Below are positions 9,544-19,255 of a DNA stretch of 64,000 nucleotides, piece after piece (positions within the stretch are counted from its first letter, which is position 1; each line of letters begins with the position of its first letter). A program made the translations under genes and the position numbers. The stretch is from positions 2,170,001-2,234,000 of the forward strand of contig NZ_AP024885.1 of NCBI RefSeq assembly GCF_024346975.1, given 5' to 3'. The DNA comes from Vibrio neonatus (GTDB lineage Bacteria > Pseudomonadota > Gammaproteobacteria > Enterobacterales > Vibrionaceae). The notes below the pieces were generated by a model, which made no database searches, was not told the origin of the DNA, and was given only the letters and a program-made list of their open reading frames with translations.

Positions 9544-10526
9544 GTAATCCACTAATTTCTGTTCGTAATCTGTGTGTAGATTACATTACTGATGCCGGTG
9601 ATGTTCGCGCGTGTAACAACGTGAGCTTTGACATTGCTCCGGGTGAAGTATTTGGCCTTGCCGGTGAGTCTGGCTGTGGTAAATCCACCGTAGCATTTTC
9701 ACTGATGCGCTTACATAAGCCACCTGCATTTATCACTGGCGGAGAAGTCATCTTTAACGGTGAAGATATTCTGCAATACAGCGACAAAAGCATGCAGGCG
9801 TTTCGCTGGAATGAAATGTCGATGGTATTCCAAAGTGCTATGAATGCCCTAAACCCAGTATTGCCAATCTCTGAGCAGTTTTGTGACGTGCTTATGCACC
9901 ACACAACAATGAGCCGCAAACAGGCACTAAAACGCGCTGAAGGTTTGTTGGAAATTGTCGACATTCACCCTAGCCGTCTGAGTGACTATCCGCACCAGTT
10001 CTCTGGCGGTATGCGTCAACGCTTGGTAATTGCGATAGCGCTAGCGCTCAACCCGAAAATGATCATCATGGATGAGCCTACTACGGCGCTGGATGTGGTG
10101 GTGCAACGTGAAATACTACAAAAAATCTACGCCCTAAAAGAAGAGTTTGGATTTTCGATTTTATTCATCACCCACGATTTATCCTTGATGGTTGAGTTCT
10201 CCGATCGCATCGGAATTATGTATTCAGGCGAACTGATTGAAGTAGCGCCAGCTAAACAAATACTGGAAAACCCTTTCCATCCTTACACGCAAGGTTTGGG
10301 CAGTTCTTTCCCACCGTTAACAGGGCCAAAAACCAAGTTAACGGGAATACCGGGCAATCCATTGAATTTATTAGAAATTCCACAAGGATGCCGCTTTCAA
10401 GCTCGCTGCTCTCAAGTGACACCAATGTGTAGACAAACAGAAACTCAGTTGCGCCAAATCGAAGCACAACGTTTTTCTAACTGTCATTTATTTGGTGAAC
10501 CCATTGCACAGCAAAAAGTCAGCTAA
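9540..10526 (+). CDS. Chitooligosaccharide ABC transporter ATPase (DppD/OppD-type)
   Basis: A 328-residue ATPase with Walker A GESGCGKST, a Q-loop (MVFQSAMNALNPV), signature FSGGMRQR, Walker B MIIMDEP and the H-loop ITHDLSLM. The C-terminal oligopeptide/dipeptide-transporter extension holds CRFQARCSQVTPMC, a cysteine cluster that in this subfamily can bind an iron-sulphur cluster. It overlaps the preceding permease by 4 bp and works with the second ATPase as a heterodimer on the cytoplasmic face. Confidence 0.88.
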   Translation: MSNPLISVRNLCVDYITDAGDVRACNNVSFDIAPGEVFGLAGESGCGKSTVAFSLMRLHKPPAFITGGEVIFNGEDILQYSDKSMQAFRWNEMSMVFQSAMNALNPVLPISEQFCDVLMHHTTMSRKQALKRAEGLLEIVDIHPSRLSDYPHQFSGGMRQRLVIAIALALNPKMIIMDEPTTALDVVVQREILQKIYALKEEFGFSILFITHDLSLMVEFSDRIGIMYSGELIEVAPAKQILENPFHPYTQGLGSSFPPLTGPKTKLTGIPGNPLNLLEIPQGCRFQARCSQVTPMCRQTETQLRQIEAQRFSNCHLFGEPIAQQKVS

Positions 10527-10555
10527 CGCTAACAAGACGTATTCGGAGAAGTAAC

Positions 10556-11551
10556 ATGAGCAAACCAACTGGCGAATTACTCATTGAAGGCAAAAATCTA
10601 GTTAAAGACTTTCCTGTGAGTAGTAATGCACTGAAAAACCCAATGATGCGCGCCATTAACGACGTATCGTTCAAAATGTACAAAAGTCGCGGCTTATCTG
10701 TGGTGGGTGAATCGGGTTCAGGTAAATCCACTACCGCTAAAATGATAGCGAAAATGTACCCGCCGACCGACGGCTGTATCGAATACCGTGGACGCGATAT
10801 TCAAACCATCAAAAAGAAAAACGATTTGATGCACTACCGTGAAGGCGTGCAGATGGTATGGCAAGACCCGTTTGGTTCATTAAACCCAACCCATAATATC
10901 TTTCACCACATTGCTAGGCCACTGTTGATCCATAAAAAAGTCACTCCGGGCAATAAAAAAGAACTCGAAGAGCGAGTACACGATCTTTTAGAGCAAGTGG
11001 GACTGATTCCGCCAAAAGAAACCGCGGCTAAGTTCCCCCATCAGTTATCTGGTGGACAGCGTCAACGTGTCAATTTGGCAAGAAACATTGCTGTCGGTGC
11101 TGAGGTGGTGTTGGCTGATGAGCCAACCTCGATGCTGGATGTATCAATACGCGCCGGTGTTTTGAACTTGATGGAAGAGATGAAATTTGAAAAACAAATG
11201 TCTCTGTTATACATCACGCACGATATTGCCACCGCTCGTTATATTGCTGAAGACATTGCCGTCATGTACGTAGGGCATATGGTGGAGTGGGGAGATACCG
11301 ATGAGATTATCGCTAACCCACAGCATCCATATACCCAATTATTAGTCTCTGCTGTGCCTGATCCAGCAAAATCCATCCATACCAAGCTTGCGGGCAATAA
11401 AGGGGAAATTCCTTTATGGACGCCAGAATCTTTTGGATGCCCATTTGCAGGTCGATGCCAACAAGTGACTGATAAATGTAAAGAGCAACTCCCTAAGGTC
11501 ACGCAACTGTCCGAGAACCACTTTGTTCGTTGCTATTTGCACGAAAGTTAA
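10556..11551 (+). CDS. Chitooligosaccharide ABC transporter ATPase (DppF/OppF-type)
   Basis: A 331-residue ATPase with Walker A GESGSGKST, Q-loop VWQDPFGSLNP, signature LSGGQRQR, Walker B VVLADEP and switch ITHDIATA. Its C-terminal extension carries CPFAGRCQQVTDKC, again the cysteine cluster of peptide/chitooligosaccharide importers. It is the last transporter gene. A terminator-like hairpin and a short repeat remnant separate it from the glycosidase genes. It matches V. cholerae VC0616 in order. Confidence 0.88.
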   Translation: MSKPTGELLIEGKNLVKDFPVSSNALKNPMMRAINDVSFKMYKSRGLSVVGESGSGKSTTAKMIAKMYPPTDGCIEYRGRDIQTIKKKNDLMHYREGVQMVWQDPFGSLNPTHNIFHHIARPLLIHKKVTPGNKKELEERVHDLLEQVGLIPPKETAAKFPHQLSGGQRQRVNLARNIAVGAEVVLADEPTSMLDVSIRAGVLNLMEEMKFEKQMSLLYITHDIATARYIAEDIAVMYVGHMVEWGDTDEIIANPQHPYTQLLVSAVPDPAKSIHTKLAGNKGEIPLWTPESFGCPFAGRCQQVTDKCKEQLPKVTQLSENHFVRCYLHES

Positions 11552-11569
11552 CAGTGACCTTCCTTTTTT

Positions 11570-11600
11570 AGCCTCCTTAACAGGAGGCTCCTTTTATTTA
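11570..11600 (+). terminator. Hairpin terminator after the transporter genes
   Basis: AGCCTCCT (11570-11577) and AGGAGGCT (11582-11589) with loop TAAC, followed by CCTTTTATTT. It may reduce transcription into the glycosidase genes. Confidence 0.65.
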
Positions 11601-11612
11601 AAGCGCTCTGCT

Positions 11613-11628
11613 TATACCAATCACACTT
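11613..11628. repeat. Terminal fragment of the 162-bp repeat family
   Basis: TATACCAATCACACTT matches the outer end of the 162-bp repeats at 21556, 21767 and 57516. No partner end is visible, so this is a solo end. Confidence 0.4.
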
Positions 11629-11650
11629 TTTAGGCAAGGGATAGCGACGT

Positions 11651-13381
11651 ATGCAGTTGTTAATCAATCAAATTGGCTACTCAGCGACTGCGCATAAAGT
11701 CGGTGTTCTGCTTGCACCTTCCCCCCTCTGTTTACAAAAAGTCGATACCGCTGATGTCATTATTATCGAGATGCAAACAAAGCAAGAAGTAGCGCGAGTC
11801 CCTTTACAACCCGGCCAACTTGTTGAGCAGTGGGACATAGGTTGGAGCTACCCTTTTGACTTTAGCAAACTGAATTTACAGGGTCGCTTTGTGGCGCGCT
11901 TTGAACACGTTGAATCTTTACCCTTTGATATTCAGCCCCAGCTTTTGTATCAGCGCACCTTTTCCGATCTGCTGCATTATTTTAAGTCGCAACGTTGCAC
12001 GGGTATGTTTGATCACGCCGATAAAAACGTGCGCATATTTGGTAGCGATGCTCTGCGTGATGTCCGTGGCGGCTGGTATGACGCATCAGGAGACGTCAGC
12101 AAATACTTGAGCCATTTATGCTACGCCAATTATTTAAATCCGCAGCAAACCCCAATGCTGGTATGGAACTTACTCTCTAGTCTAGAAGTGCTCAACGCGC
12201 GGGATAATTGTGCGCCGTTTACTCGCACTCGCCTTATTGATGAGGCGCTATTTGGCGCAGATTTTTTAGTGCGCATGCAAGCTGACCAAGGCTTTTTCTA
12301 CACCACGGTATTTGATCAATGGAGCAAAGATCCTGAAAAAAGGGAGCTGTGTGCCTATAAAACTCAAACCGGTAAAAAGCTCGTCACCTATCAAGCTGGA
12401 TTTAGGCAAGGTGCAGGCATCGCCATTGCCGCCCTTGCTAGTACGGCTCGGCTTCAACAAAATGGCGAGTACAGTGCTCATCACTATCAACAGGCTGCGC
12501 AAAAAGGCTATTGGCATTTAAAAGAGCTCAACAAAGCTTATTTAAATGATGGTAAGGAAAATATCATTGATGAATATTGCGCTTTATTAGCCAGCGTTGA
12601 GCTGTACAAAACTACCCAAGATCAACGCTACTTAGATGAAAGTCGCGACTGGGCACTGCGCTTAACTTTGCGTCAGCAGAGCGACCAAAACTGGTCACAT
12701 TTTTGGTCTGCTACCGCGCAGGGTGAACGCCCCTATTTTCATCCCTCTGATGCCGGATTGCCTGTCATAGCCCTGTGCTGTTTTTTAGATATCGAAACCG
12801 ATTCTGTTTTTATAGAAAAGATCACCTCCAGCATTGAGGTGGCGCTGTCCTTTGAATTAAAGATCACCCATGCAACTCGCAATCCTTATGCCTACCCAAG
12901 GCAATATGTAAAAGACCTCGGCGGAGAAAAGCGCGACGCCTTTTTTATGGCACAAGACAACGAATCGGGCTATTGGTGGCAAGGGGAAAATGCCCGCCTC
13001 GCCTCTTTGTCAGCCATGGCATATAGAGCAATACCCTATGTATCAGCGTCATTTTTAAAGCCACTGCAAAGCTATGCTCAATCTTGCTTAAACTGGATTA
13101 TAGGATTAAACCCTTACAATATGTGCATGCTCGACGGGCATGGCGATAACAACCCTAACTATTTACCACACTTAGGTTTTTACAACGCTAAGGGGGGGAT
13201 TTGCAACGGCGTAACCGCTGGCTTTAATCACCCGCAAGGCATTGCTTTTAACCCAACCGCACACGCTGATGACTTACAACAAAACTGGCGTTGGGCAGAA
13301 CAATGGCTACCTCACAGCGCATGGTTTTTATTAGCGGTAGCCTATCAAACAAACGATGAATTATCAGGAGACTCACCATGA
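11651..13381 (+). CDS. GH9 glycosidase, probable exo-glucosaminidase
   Basis: A 576-residue glycoside hydrolase family 9 protein. Residues 1-85 form the immunoglobulin-like CelD_N module (starting LLINQIGYSATAHKVGVL); the remainder is the (alpha/alpha)6 barrel with the DASGD motif (GGWYDASGDVSKY) and the ENESGYWWQGENARLA-type region late in the domain. It has no signal peptide, so it should act in the cytoplasm on imported oligosaccharides. The V. cholerae homologue VC0615 sits in the same operon; GH9 enzymes of this vibrio clade are reported as glucosaminidases rather than cellulases. It ends with an ATGA overlap with the GH20 gene. In V. cholerae a kinase gene lies between the two; it is absent here. 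Confidence 0.85.
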   Translation: MQLLINQIGYSATAHKVGVLLAPSPLCLQKVDTADVIIIEMQTKQEVARVPLQPGQLVEQWDIGWSYPFDFSKLNLQGRFVARFEHVESLPFDIQPQLLYQRTFSDLLHYFKSQRCTGMFDHADKNVRIFGSDALRDVRGGWYDASGDVSKYLSHLCYANYLNPQQTPMLVWNLLSSLEVLNARDNCAPFTRTRLIDEALFGADFLVRMQADQGFFYTTVFDQWSKDPEKRELCAYKTQTGKKLVTYQAGFRQGAGIAIAALASTARLQQNGEYSAHHYQQAAQKGYWHLKELNKAYLNDGKENIIDEYCALLASVELYKTTQDQRYLDESRDWALRLTLRQQSDQNWSHFWSATAQGERPYFHPSDAGLPVIALCCFLDIETDSVFIEKITSSIEVALSFELKITHATRNPYAYPRQYVKDLGGEKRDAFFMAQDNESGYWWQGENARLASLSAMAYRAIPYVSASFLKPLQSYAQSCLNWIIGLNPYNMCMLDGHGDNNPNYLPHLGFYNAKGGICNGVTAGFNHPQGIAFNPTAHADDLQQNWRWAEQWLPHSAWFLLAVAYQTNDELSGDSP

Positions 13382-15261
13382 GCCTATTTCGCCTTGACCT
13401 AAAAGTAGTCAATGAAAGCGAGGAGCGTACCCGTTTTGCGTTATCTGTAGTCAATAACTCTAAGGCACAACTGACTGACTGGACGCTGCATTTTTCAATG
13501 ACTCGTTTCTTAGACAGTAGCAGCTGTACGGTAGGGCAACTTTCACAAACCGGCAGTTTTTGCACCTTGAGCGCACTGCCTGCTTTAGAAAGTAATCAAA
13601 CCTTTAACACCGAATTTGAAATGCCAACGCCACCATTGCAACTGCAATGTGACGGTATTCTTGAAGCATTTATTCAATCCTCTGAGCGCTATTCGGTCGC
13701 CGTAACCCCATTACAGTTACCTGCGGCCAAATCGGTTTCCCACGGCTTAGAGCCCGTAGAAAAGGCCGATATTGCTATCATTCCTAAACCGAACAATCTT
13801 GACCCTATGCAAGGGACATTTGAGTTTGTAATAGGCGAAGAATTGCATGTAGAAAGCCCAATCGCCAAAGAGGCAGCCCTATGGTTTTGTGAAAGCGCAC
13901 CGCAACTAAAGCTAAAAATGACCCAGCAAGGCGCTCGAATCCAGTTTAAATCTATGAGTTGCTTATCCGCATCCGCCTATCAACTGGATATCTCAGCCAC
14001 AAGCCTGATCGTCAGTGCCAGTGATGCACAAGGCTTTACGCATGCGGTTGCGTCTCTATTGCAGCTATTTAAAGATGAAACATCACTCTGTTGCGTAAAA
14101 ATCTCTGATAGCCCAGCATATCCTTATCGCGGCATGATGCTTGACTGCTCTCGTCACTTTCATCAGATAGAGCAAATTAAACTCATCATCGACCAATTAG
14201 CTCGCTACAAATACAATCATTTCCATTGGCACCTGACCGATGATGAAGGTTGGCGAATCGAAATCAAAGCCTTCCCTGAGTTAACCGATATTGGCGCATG
14301 GCGTGGTAAAGACTTACCTCTTGCTCCGCAATTTAGACATATTGAGTCCAAATACGGCGGCTTTTATACGCAACAACAGATCAAAGAAGTGGTGGCGTTT
14401 GCTCAGCGTCGCGGAATCATTGTGGTGCCCGAAATTGATATTCCCGGTCACTGCCGAGCGGCGATAAAGTCTTTGCCGCACTTGTTATTAGACAAGGATG
14501 ACGCATCCATCTATCGCAGCGTACAACACTACACTGATAACGTGCTATCACCTGCCCTAGAAGGCACTTATGAGTTCTTAGATAAGGTTATTGCCGAAGT
14601 TGTAGAGTTATTTCCTGCTCCTTATGTACACATTGGAGCGGATGAAGTGCCAGAAGGTGTATGGACGCAAAGTGACAAATGTCAGGCACTGATGAAAGAA
14701 CACGGTTATACCGAAGCCAAAGATCTGCAAGGGCATTTACTGCGCTATGTAGAGAATAAACTCAACAGTTACGGCAAACGTATGTTGGGTTGGGAAGAAG
14801 CGCAACATGGCGATAAAGTCAGCCAGCAAACCGTGATCTATTCTTGGCAAAGTGAGCAAGCGGCTATCGAGTGCGCACGTAAAGGATTTGATGTGGTATT
14901 ACAGCCGGGACAGTACACCTATCTGGATATGGCTCAAGAATTTGATGCGAGCGAATCGGGCTTTTACTGGGCGAATATAACCCCGCTCAAACACGCCTAC
15001 CACTATCAACCCCTGCAACAAATTGCCGCCGATGATCCGATCCAGAAAAAGGTATGGGGCATTCAAGCGGCGCTATGGTGTGAGTTGGTTAATAACCCGC
15101 AAAAGCTACAATATATGGTGCATCCTCGCCTGCAAGCCATTGCAGAAGTGTGCTGGACTGATGCTAGCAATAAAGATTGGACTGACTTTTTATCTCGCCT
15201 CAAGTCTGATTTAGAACAGCTTGACCAACGAGGAATCCACTACCGTAACCCTTGGTACTAA
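13378..15261 (+). CDS. GH20 beta-N-acetylhexosaminidase, cytoplasmic
   Basis: A 627-residue protein. An N-terminal beta-sandwich (1 to about 110) and a GH20b-like domain precede the GH20 TIM barrel. Visible motifs are YRGMMLDCSRHF, HWHLTDDEGWRIE, VVPEIDIPGH and HIGADEVPEGVW, with the catalytic Asp422-Glu423 pair of substrate-assisted catalysis. No signal peptide is present. It removes terminal GlcNAc from imported chitooligosaccharides. It overlaps the GH9 stop by 4 bp. Only 4 bp separate its stop from that of convergent fbpC, and no terminator is seen between them. In V. cholerae the operon continues with a GH94 phosphorylase and a mutase, missing here. Confidence 0.92.
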   Translation: MSLFRLDLKVVNESEERTRFALSVVNNSKAQLTDWTLHFSMTRFLDSSSCTVGQLSQTGSFCTLSALPALESNQTFNTEFEMPTPPLQLQCDGILEAFIQSSERYSVAVTPLQLPAAKSVSHGLEPVEKADIAIIPKPNNLDPMQGTFEFVIGEELHVESPIAKEAALWFCESAPQLKLKMTQQGARIQFKSMSCLSASAYQLDISATSLIVSASDAQGFTHAVASLLQLFKDETSLCCVKISDSPAYPYRGMMLDCSRHFHQIEQIKLIIDQLARYKYNHFHWHLTDDEGWRIEIKAFPELTDIGAWRGKDLPLAPQFRHIESKYGGFYTQQQIKEVVAFAQRRGIIVVPEIDIPGHCRAAIKSLPHLLLDKDDASIYRSVQHYTDNVLSPALEGTYEFLDKVIAEVVELFPAPYVHIGADEVPEGVWTQSDKCQALMKEHGYTEAKDLQGHLLRYVENKLNSYGKRMLGWEEAQHGDKVSQQTVIYSWQSEQAAIECARKGFDVVLQPGQYTYLDMAQEFDASESGFYWANITPLKHAYHYQPLQQIAADDPIQKKVWGIQAALWCELVNNPQKLQYMVHPRLQAIAEVCWTDASNKDWTDFLSRLKSDLEQLDQRGIHYRNPWY

Positions 15262-15265
15262 AGCT

Positions 15266-16291
15266 TTAAAAAGCCAGTAGTTGAGTTGATGTGAGCTGCA
15301 CATCAACTCGGCTACCGACATCTAACTGCTCAATCGAGCTAGACAGCAATCGGTGCCCTTTTACATCCACAACATAACGGAAATGGTCACCCATAAACTG
15401 CTGTTCCAATACCACGGTTTCTCCCGCCGTATTCGCGGTTAATTGCAGATGTTGCGGACGAAATAAAATCATGGCGGCTTCATCACTGTTTTGCTGTTTG
15501 CAAGTTGCCTTCACCACTCCCAAAGCCGTTTGATACATCCCTTGCTCTATCTTTGTGCCCTGTAAGTAACTGCCACCACCTAAGAAATCAGCCACAAAAC
15601 GACTTGATGGGGTGTGGTAAAGGTCGCTAGCACTGCCAAATTGCTCAATCACGCCTTTGTTCATCACCGCCATTTTATCGGCAAAAGCAAACGCCTCTTC
15701 TCGGCTGTGAGTCACAAAAATAGCCGTCACCCCCGCTTGTTTAAAGATACTGCGGATCTGCGCGATCAACTTGTGGCGAACTTGGGTATCTATGTTAGAA
15801 AAAGGTTCATCAAGCAACAATAGATCTGGCTTGTAAGCAAGAGAGCGAGCAATTGCAACACGCTGTTGCTGACCACCCGATAACTGGTGCGGATAACGAT
15901 CACCCAAGTTCTGCAGATGTACCATAGTCAGCATTTCTTCAATGCGCTCTTTTTGCACCTCTTGCGACAGTTCTTTAATTCCAAAGCTGATATTTTGCGC
16001 CACCGTTAGGTGCGGAAATAGAGCGTAATCTTGAAAGATCATTCCGATATTACGCTGCTCGGGTGGCACCCAGTGCTCACCGTCATCAATCACAGTGCCA
16101 TTGAGTTCAATAAAGCCTCTCGTTAGCGGAAGTAACCCTGAAATAGCTTTAAGCAACGTGGTTTTGCCACAACCACTGGCTCCCAACAGACAAACAATCT
16201 CACCTTGCTTTACCGTCAAGGACAGTGATTCAAGCACCACTTGATTGTCGTATTTACAGGTAAGATCTTTAATGGCTAGAGTACGGCTCAT
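15266..16291 (-). CDS. fbpC: Ferric iron ABC transporter ATPase FbpC
   Basis: A 341-residue ATPase with Walker A GASGCGKTT, Q-loop MIFQDYALFPH, signature LSGGQQQR, Walker B LLLLDEP and H-loop VTHSREEA. The C-terminal TOBE-like domain (about 240-341) is typical of the FbpC/PotA group. It energises Fe3+ import with FbpB and periplasmic FbpA. Start and stop codons of fbpC and fbpB overlap (TGATG), indicating coupling. It is the last gene of the minus-strand operon. Confidence 0.92.
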   Translation of the reverse strand: MSRTLAIKDLTCKYDNQVVLESLSLTVKQGEIVCLLGASGCGKTTLLKAISGLLPLTRGFIELNGTVIDDGEHWVPPEQRNIGMIFQDYALFPHLTVAQNISFGIKELSQEVQKERIEEMLTMVHLQNLGDRYPHQLSGGQQQRVAIARSLAYKPDLLLLDEPFSNIDTQVRHKLIAQIRSIFKQAGVTAIFVTHSREEAFAFADKMAVMNKGVIEQFGSASDLYHTPSSRFVADFLGGGSYLQGTKIEQGMYQTALGVVKATCKQQNSDEAAMILFRPQHLQLTANTAGETVVLEQQFMGDHFRYVVDVKGHRLLSSSIEQLDVGSRVDVQLTSTQLLAF

Positions 16292-17919
16292 CAGTGGGGT
16301 TGCTCCAAAGAACGATTGATAATAATTAACGGAATAAGGCCAACCAAAACTAACAACACCGCAGGCATAGCTGCGATTTCCAGTTGTTCGTCCGAGGCAA
16401 AGTTGTACACATAGGTAGCGAGTGTTTCAAAGTTGAATGGGCGCAGTAATATGGCGGCATTCAACTCTTTCATCGATTCAATAAACACTAATAAAAAGGC
16501 AATTAATGCGCCACGTTTCATTAATGGAATGTGTACTCTTTTGAGCATTTGCGAGCTAGTGCACCCCATAGTGCGCGCCGCCATATCTAAAGAAGGCGAT
16601 ACCTTACTCATGCTGCTTTCAATTGTGCCAATCGCCACCGCTGAAAAACGCACCACAAAAGCAAATACAATCGCAAATATTGAACCGGAGAAAACAAGCC
16701 CCGGCCTACCCCAATCCATCGCTTTGGCAATGTCATTCACCAAATGATCGGCACTTAACACGGGTAGCATTACGCCTATAGCAAGTACTGTCCCCGGCAC
16801 GGCGTACCCCATAGAGGCCAAACGCACAAATAGATTACTGCTGGTTGTGGCCGATAAACGGCTATAAAAATTAAGAACTACCGCAATAATCAAAGCAATC
16901 AAGGCCGCAAGTATCGACACTTTTAAACTGTTAATGGCGTACTGATAAAATTGACTTGTCCAACTTTCCAAGAAGTAGTGATAGGCGTACAGACAAAGCT
17001 GTAACAACGGGAAAATAAACGCCACTGCCACTATCGACCAACACCAAGTCACCGCCGCCCACTTCTTCCAACCCGTCAGTTGGTAACGAAAGTTTTCATG
17101 ACTATTAAACTGACTCTGAAAGAGCTTTTGCTTGCGACGACTAAAGCGCTCGCCACTGATCAATAAAATAATCACCAGCAACATAATGGCTGAAATTTTC
17201 GCCGCTGCCCCCAAGTTGGAATACCCGAGCCATGTATCGTAGACCGCGGTAGTCAAAGTATTGACGGCAAAATAGCTCACGGTACCAAAATCACCAATCG
17301 CCTCCATTGCCACCAGCGATAAACCGACCGCAATTGACGGGCGAATAATCGGTAACGAGATTCGCCAAAAGCTCTGCATTGGTGAGCACTTTAAAAGCCT
17401 TGCTGACTGCAAAATGCTAACGCTTTGCTCCATAAAAGCTGCACGACATAGCAAATACACATAAGGGTAAAGCACTAAGGAAAGCACCCATATCGCGCCC
17501 CCTAAAGTGCGCATATCGGGGAACCAGTAATCACCAGGGCCCCAACCCGTTACATCGCGTAAAAAGACTTGCAGTGGCCCAGCAAAATCAAACCAATCGG
17601 TAAACACATATCCCACAATATAACCGGGCATTGCCAATGGCAGTACCATCGCCCATTGCAAAATGCCTTCTGATGGTAAGCGACACATTGCCATTAACCA
17701 TGCACTCGGGATCCCTATCAACAAAGACAGCAACATCACACCAAATACAAGCCAGAAAGTATTAGAGATATAGGTAGGCAATACCGTATCAAACAGGTGT
17801 GCAAACAGATCGTTGTCACCACCGAGGCTGGTATAAAAAATAGCTAAAATTGGCAAAACCAGTAGCGCGGCTAACAGCGCACTACTGGTTCTAAATAGGG
17901 AGTAGTTTTCTTTCATCAA
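16291..17919 (-). CDS. fbpB: Ferric iron ABC transporter permease FbpB
   Basis: A 542-residue protein with about twelve membrane helices in two homologous halves, the fused double-permease layout of FbpB/SfuB/HitB. Each half carries an EAA-type cytoplasmic loop (SILQSARLLKCSPMQSFWRI; SPSLDMAARTMGCTSSQMLK). It forms the inner-membrane channel for Fe3+. It lies 73 bp after fbpA, with a hairpin between the two, and overlaps fbpC. Confidence 0.92.
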   Translation of the reverse strand: MMKENYSLFRTSSALLAALLVLPILAIFYTSLGGDNDLFAHLFDTVLPTYISNTFWLVFGVMLLSLLIGIPSAWLMAMCRLPSEGILQWAMVLPLAMPGYIVGYVFTDWFDFAGPLQVFLRDVTGWGPGDYWFPDMRTLGGAIWVLSLVLYPYVYLLCRAAFMEQSVSILQSARLLKCSPMQSFWRISLPIIRPSIAVGLSLVAMEAIGDFGTVSYFAVNTLTTAVYDTWLGYSNLGAAAKISAIMLLVIILLISGERFSRRKQKLFQSQFNSHENFRYQLTGWKKWAAVTWCWSIVAVAFIFPLLQLCLYAYHYFLESWTSQFYQYAINSLKVSILAALIALIIAVVLNFYSRLSATTSSNLFVRLASMGYAVPGTVLAIGVMLPVLSADHLVNDIAKAMDWGRPGLVFSGSIFAIVFAFVVRFSAVAIGTIESSMSKVSPSLDMAARTMGCTSSQMLKRVHIPLMKRGALIAFLLVFIESMKELNAAILLRPFNFETLATYVYNFASDEQLEIAAMPAVLLVLVGLIPLIIINRSLEQPH

Positions 17920-17928
17920 ATAACTTGA

Positions 17929-17951
17929 AAAGGCGTCTTAAAGACGCCTTT
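17929..17951 (-). terminator. Hairpin between fbpA and fbpB
   Basis: AAAGGCGTC and GACGCCTTT flank a five-base TTTAA centre. It may attenuate or stabilise the fbpA message, giving more binding protein than permease. On the minus strand only a weak T-run follows. Confidence 0.5.
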
Positions 17952-17992
17952 ACATTAAACCTTAAAGTTTATATGTGTTTTCTTGCAGTGTA

Positions 17993-19006
17993 TTACAGGT
18001 CGAACTTAGTTTCATCAAGCAACTTCACAGCAATAGCATGATTTTCAGCAATCTTTTCTAAAGGCAGTTTATCTGCTTTAAAATCACCCCATGAAGCCAC
18101 AAGCTCAGAACGCTTCACGCCCTCTTTCACTGGGTATTCATAGTTGATTTCTGCATACATTTGTTGCGCTTTATCACCTGTTAAAAATTCCATTAACTTC
18201 AGAGCGTTAGCCTGGTTTGGCGCATGCTTAGCCATTGCCATGCCACTGACGTTTACATGAGTGCCATTGGCTTCTTGACCAGGGAAGTTAATGTAAACAG
18301 ATTCAGCCCAGCTCACTTGCTTAGGGTTGTTTACCATTTTGCCTAGGTAGTAGCTGTTGCCTAGAGCAACGTCACATAGACCTTCTTTGATTGCTTTAAC
18401 TTGAGCGCGGTCATTACCTTGTGGCTTACGAGCAAGGTTAGCCTTTACACCTTCAAGCCATGTTTTTGCTTCCGCTTCGCCATAGTGAGCGACCATAGAA
18501 GCCACTAAAGAAACGTTGTAAGGGTGCTTACCGCTACGAGTACAAATCTTGCCTTTATACTCAGGGTTGACCAAATCTTTATAATCAAAGTCAGAGCCTA
18601 GTTTACCTACGCGATCTCGAGACGAATAGACGTTACGAGTACGCAATGTGAGAGAAAACCACTCATTTTCACTGTCGCGGTATTGCGCAGGAACATTCGC
18701 GTCAATCACTTTACTATCAACAGCTTGAACTACTTTTTTATTGCTTAGTTCAACCAAACGGCTGATATCAGTCGTCAATACGACGTCTGCCGGGCTGTAT
18801 TCACCCTCTTGTGCTAACTTCTCTGCAATACCGGTTTTAGAGAACTTAACGTTAACCGCAATTCCTGTTTGCTTAGTAAATTCGTCAAACATAGGTTCAA
18901 CTAAAAACGGCTGACGATATGAATATACGTTAACCTCTTCTGTCGCTGATGCGATTGGTGCAAATACACTACTAACAGCAGCAGTCAACATAAGTAGTTT
19001 TTTCAT
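17993..19006 (-). CDS. fbpA: Periplasmic ferric iron-binding protein FbpA
   Basis: A 337-residue binding protein with a signal peptide ending ASA (residues 1 to about 21). It has the class-II transferrin-like fold, including EVNVYSYRQPFL at the mature start and the adjacent tyrosines in ALGNSYYLGKM that bind Fe3+ in FbpA proteins. It delivers ferric iron to FbpBC. It is the first gene of the operon, downstream of a Fur-box-like palindrome. Confidence 0.93.
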   Translation of the reverse strand: MKKLLMLTAAVSSVFAPIASATEEVNVYSYRQPFLVEPMFDEFTKQTGIAVNVKFSKTGIAEKLAQEGEYSPADVVLTTDISRLVELSNKKVVQAVDSKVIDANVPAQYRDSENEWFSLTLRTRNVYSSRDRVGKLGSDFDYKDLVNPEYKGKICTRSGKHPYNVSLVASMVAHYGEAEAKTWLEGVKANLARKPQGNDRAQVKAIKEGLCDVALGNSYYLGKMVNNPKQVSWAESVYINFPGQEANGTHVNVSGMAMAKHAPNQANALKLMEFLTGDKAQQMYAEINYEYPVKEGVKRSELVASWGDFKADKLPLEKIAENHAIAVKLLDETKFDL

Positions 19007-19025
19007 TACAAGTCCTTTAAGTGAA

Positions 19026-19044
19026 ATTGAGAATGGTTATCAAT
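19026..19044 (-). promoter_or_regulatory. Candidate Fur box upstream of fbpA
   Basis: The 19-mer ATTGATAACCATTCTCAAT (minus strand) agrees with the Fur consensus AATGATAATCATTATCATT at 15 of 19 positions by eye. It lies 20 bp upstream of the fbpA start, in a promoter-proximal place. Iron repression through Fur is expected for this family. The remaining 19045-19255 shows no gene. Confidence 0.6.
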
Positions 19045-19255
19045 ACGACCATTATATGCAATAACTTTCCGCAATCAATCGCACATTCTGATCTACATCT
19101 CATTTTTTCAACTTTCCTGTAACGAAACATGACAAACATCAATCAAAACTCAAAACGAAAGTCATTTCTCTGGAAAACCTGCTAGCAAATACAGCCAGTT
19201 ATCTGCGTTCTATTTCCTCAATACCGCAACCATCCCATAAGATCTTGAAACGAAA

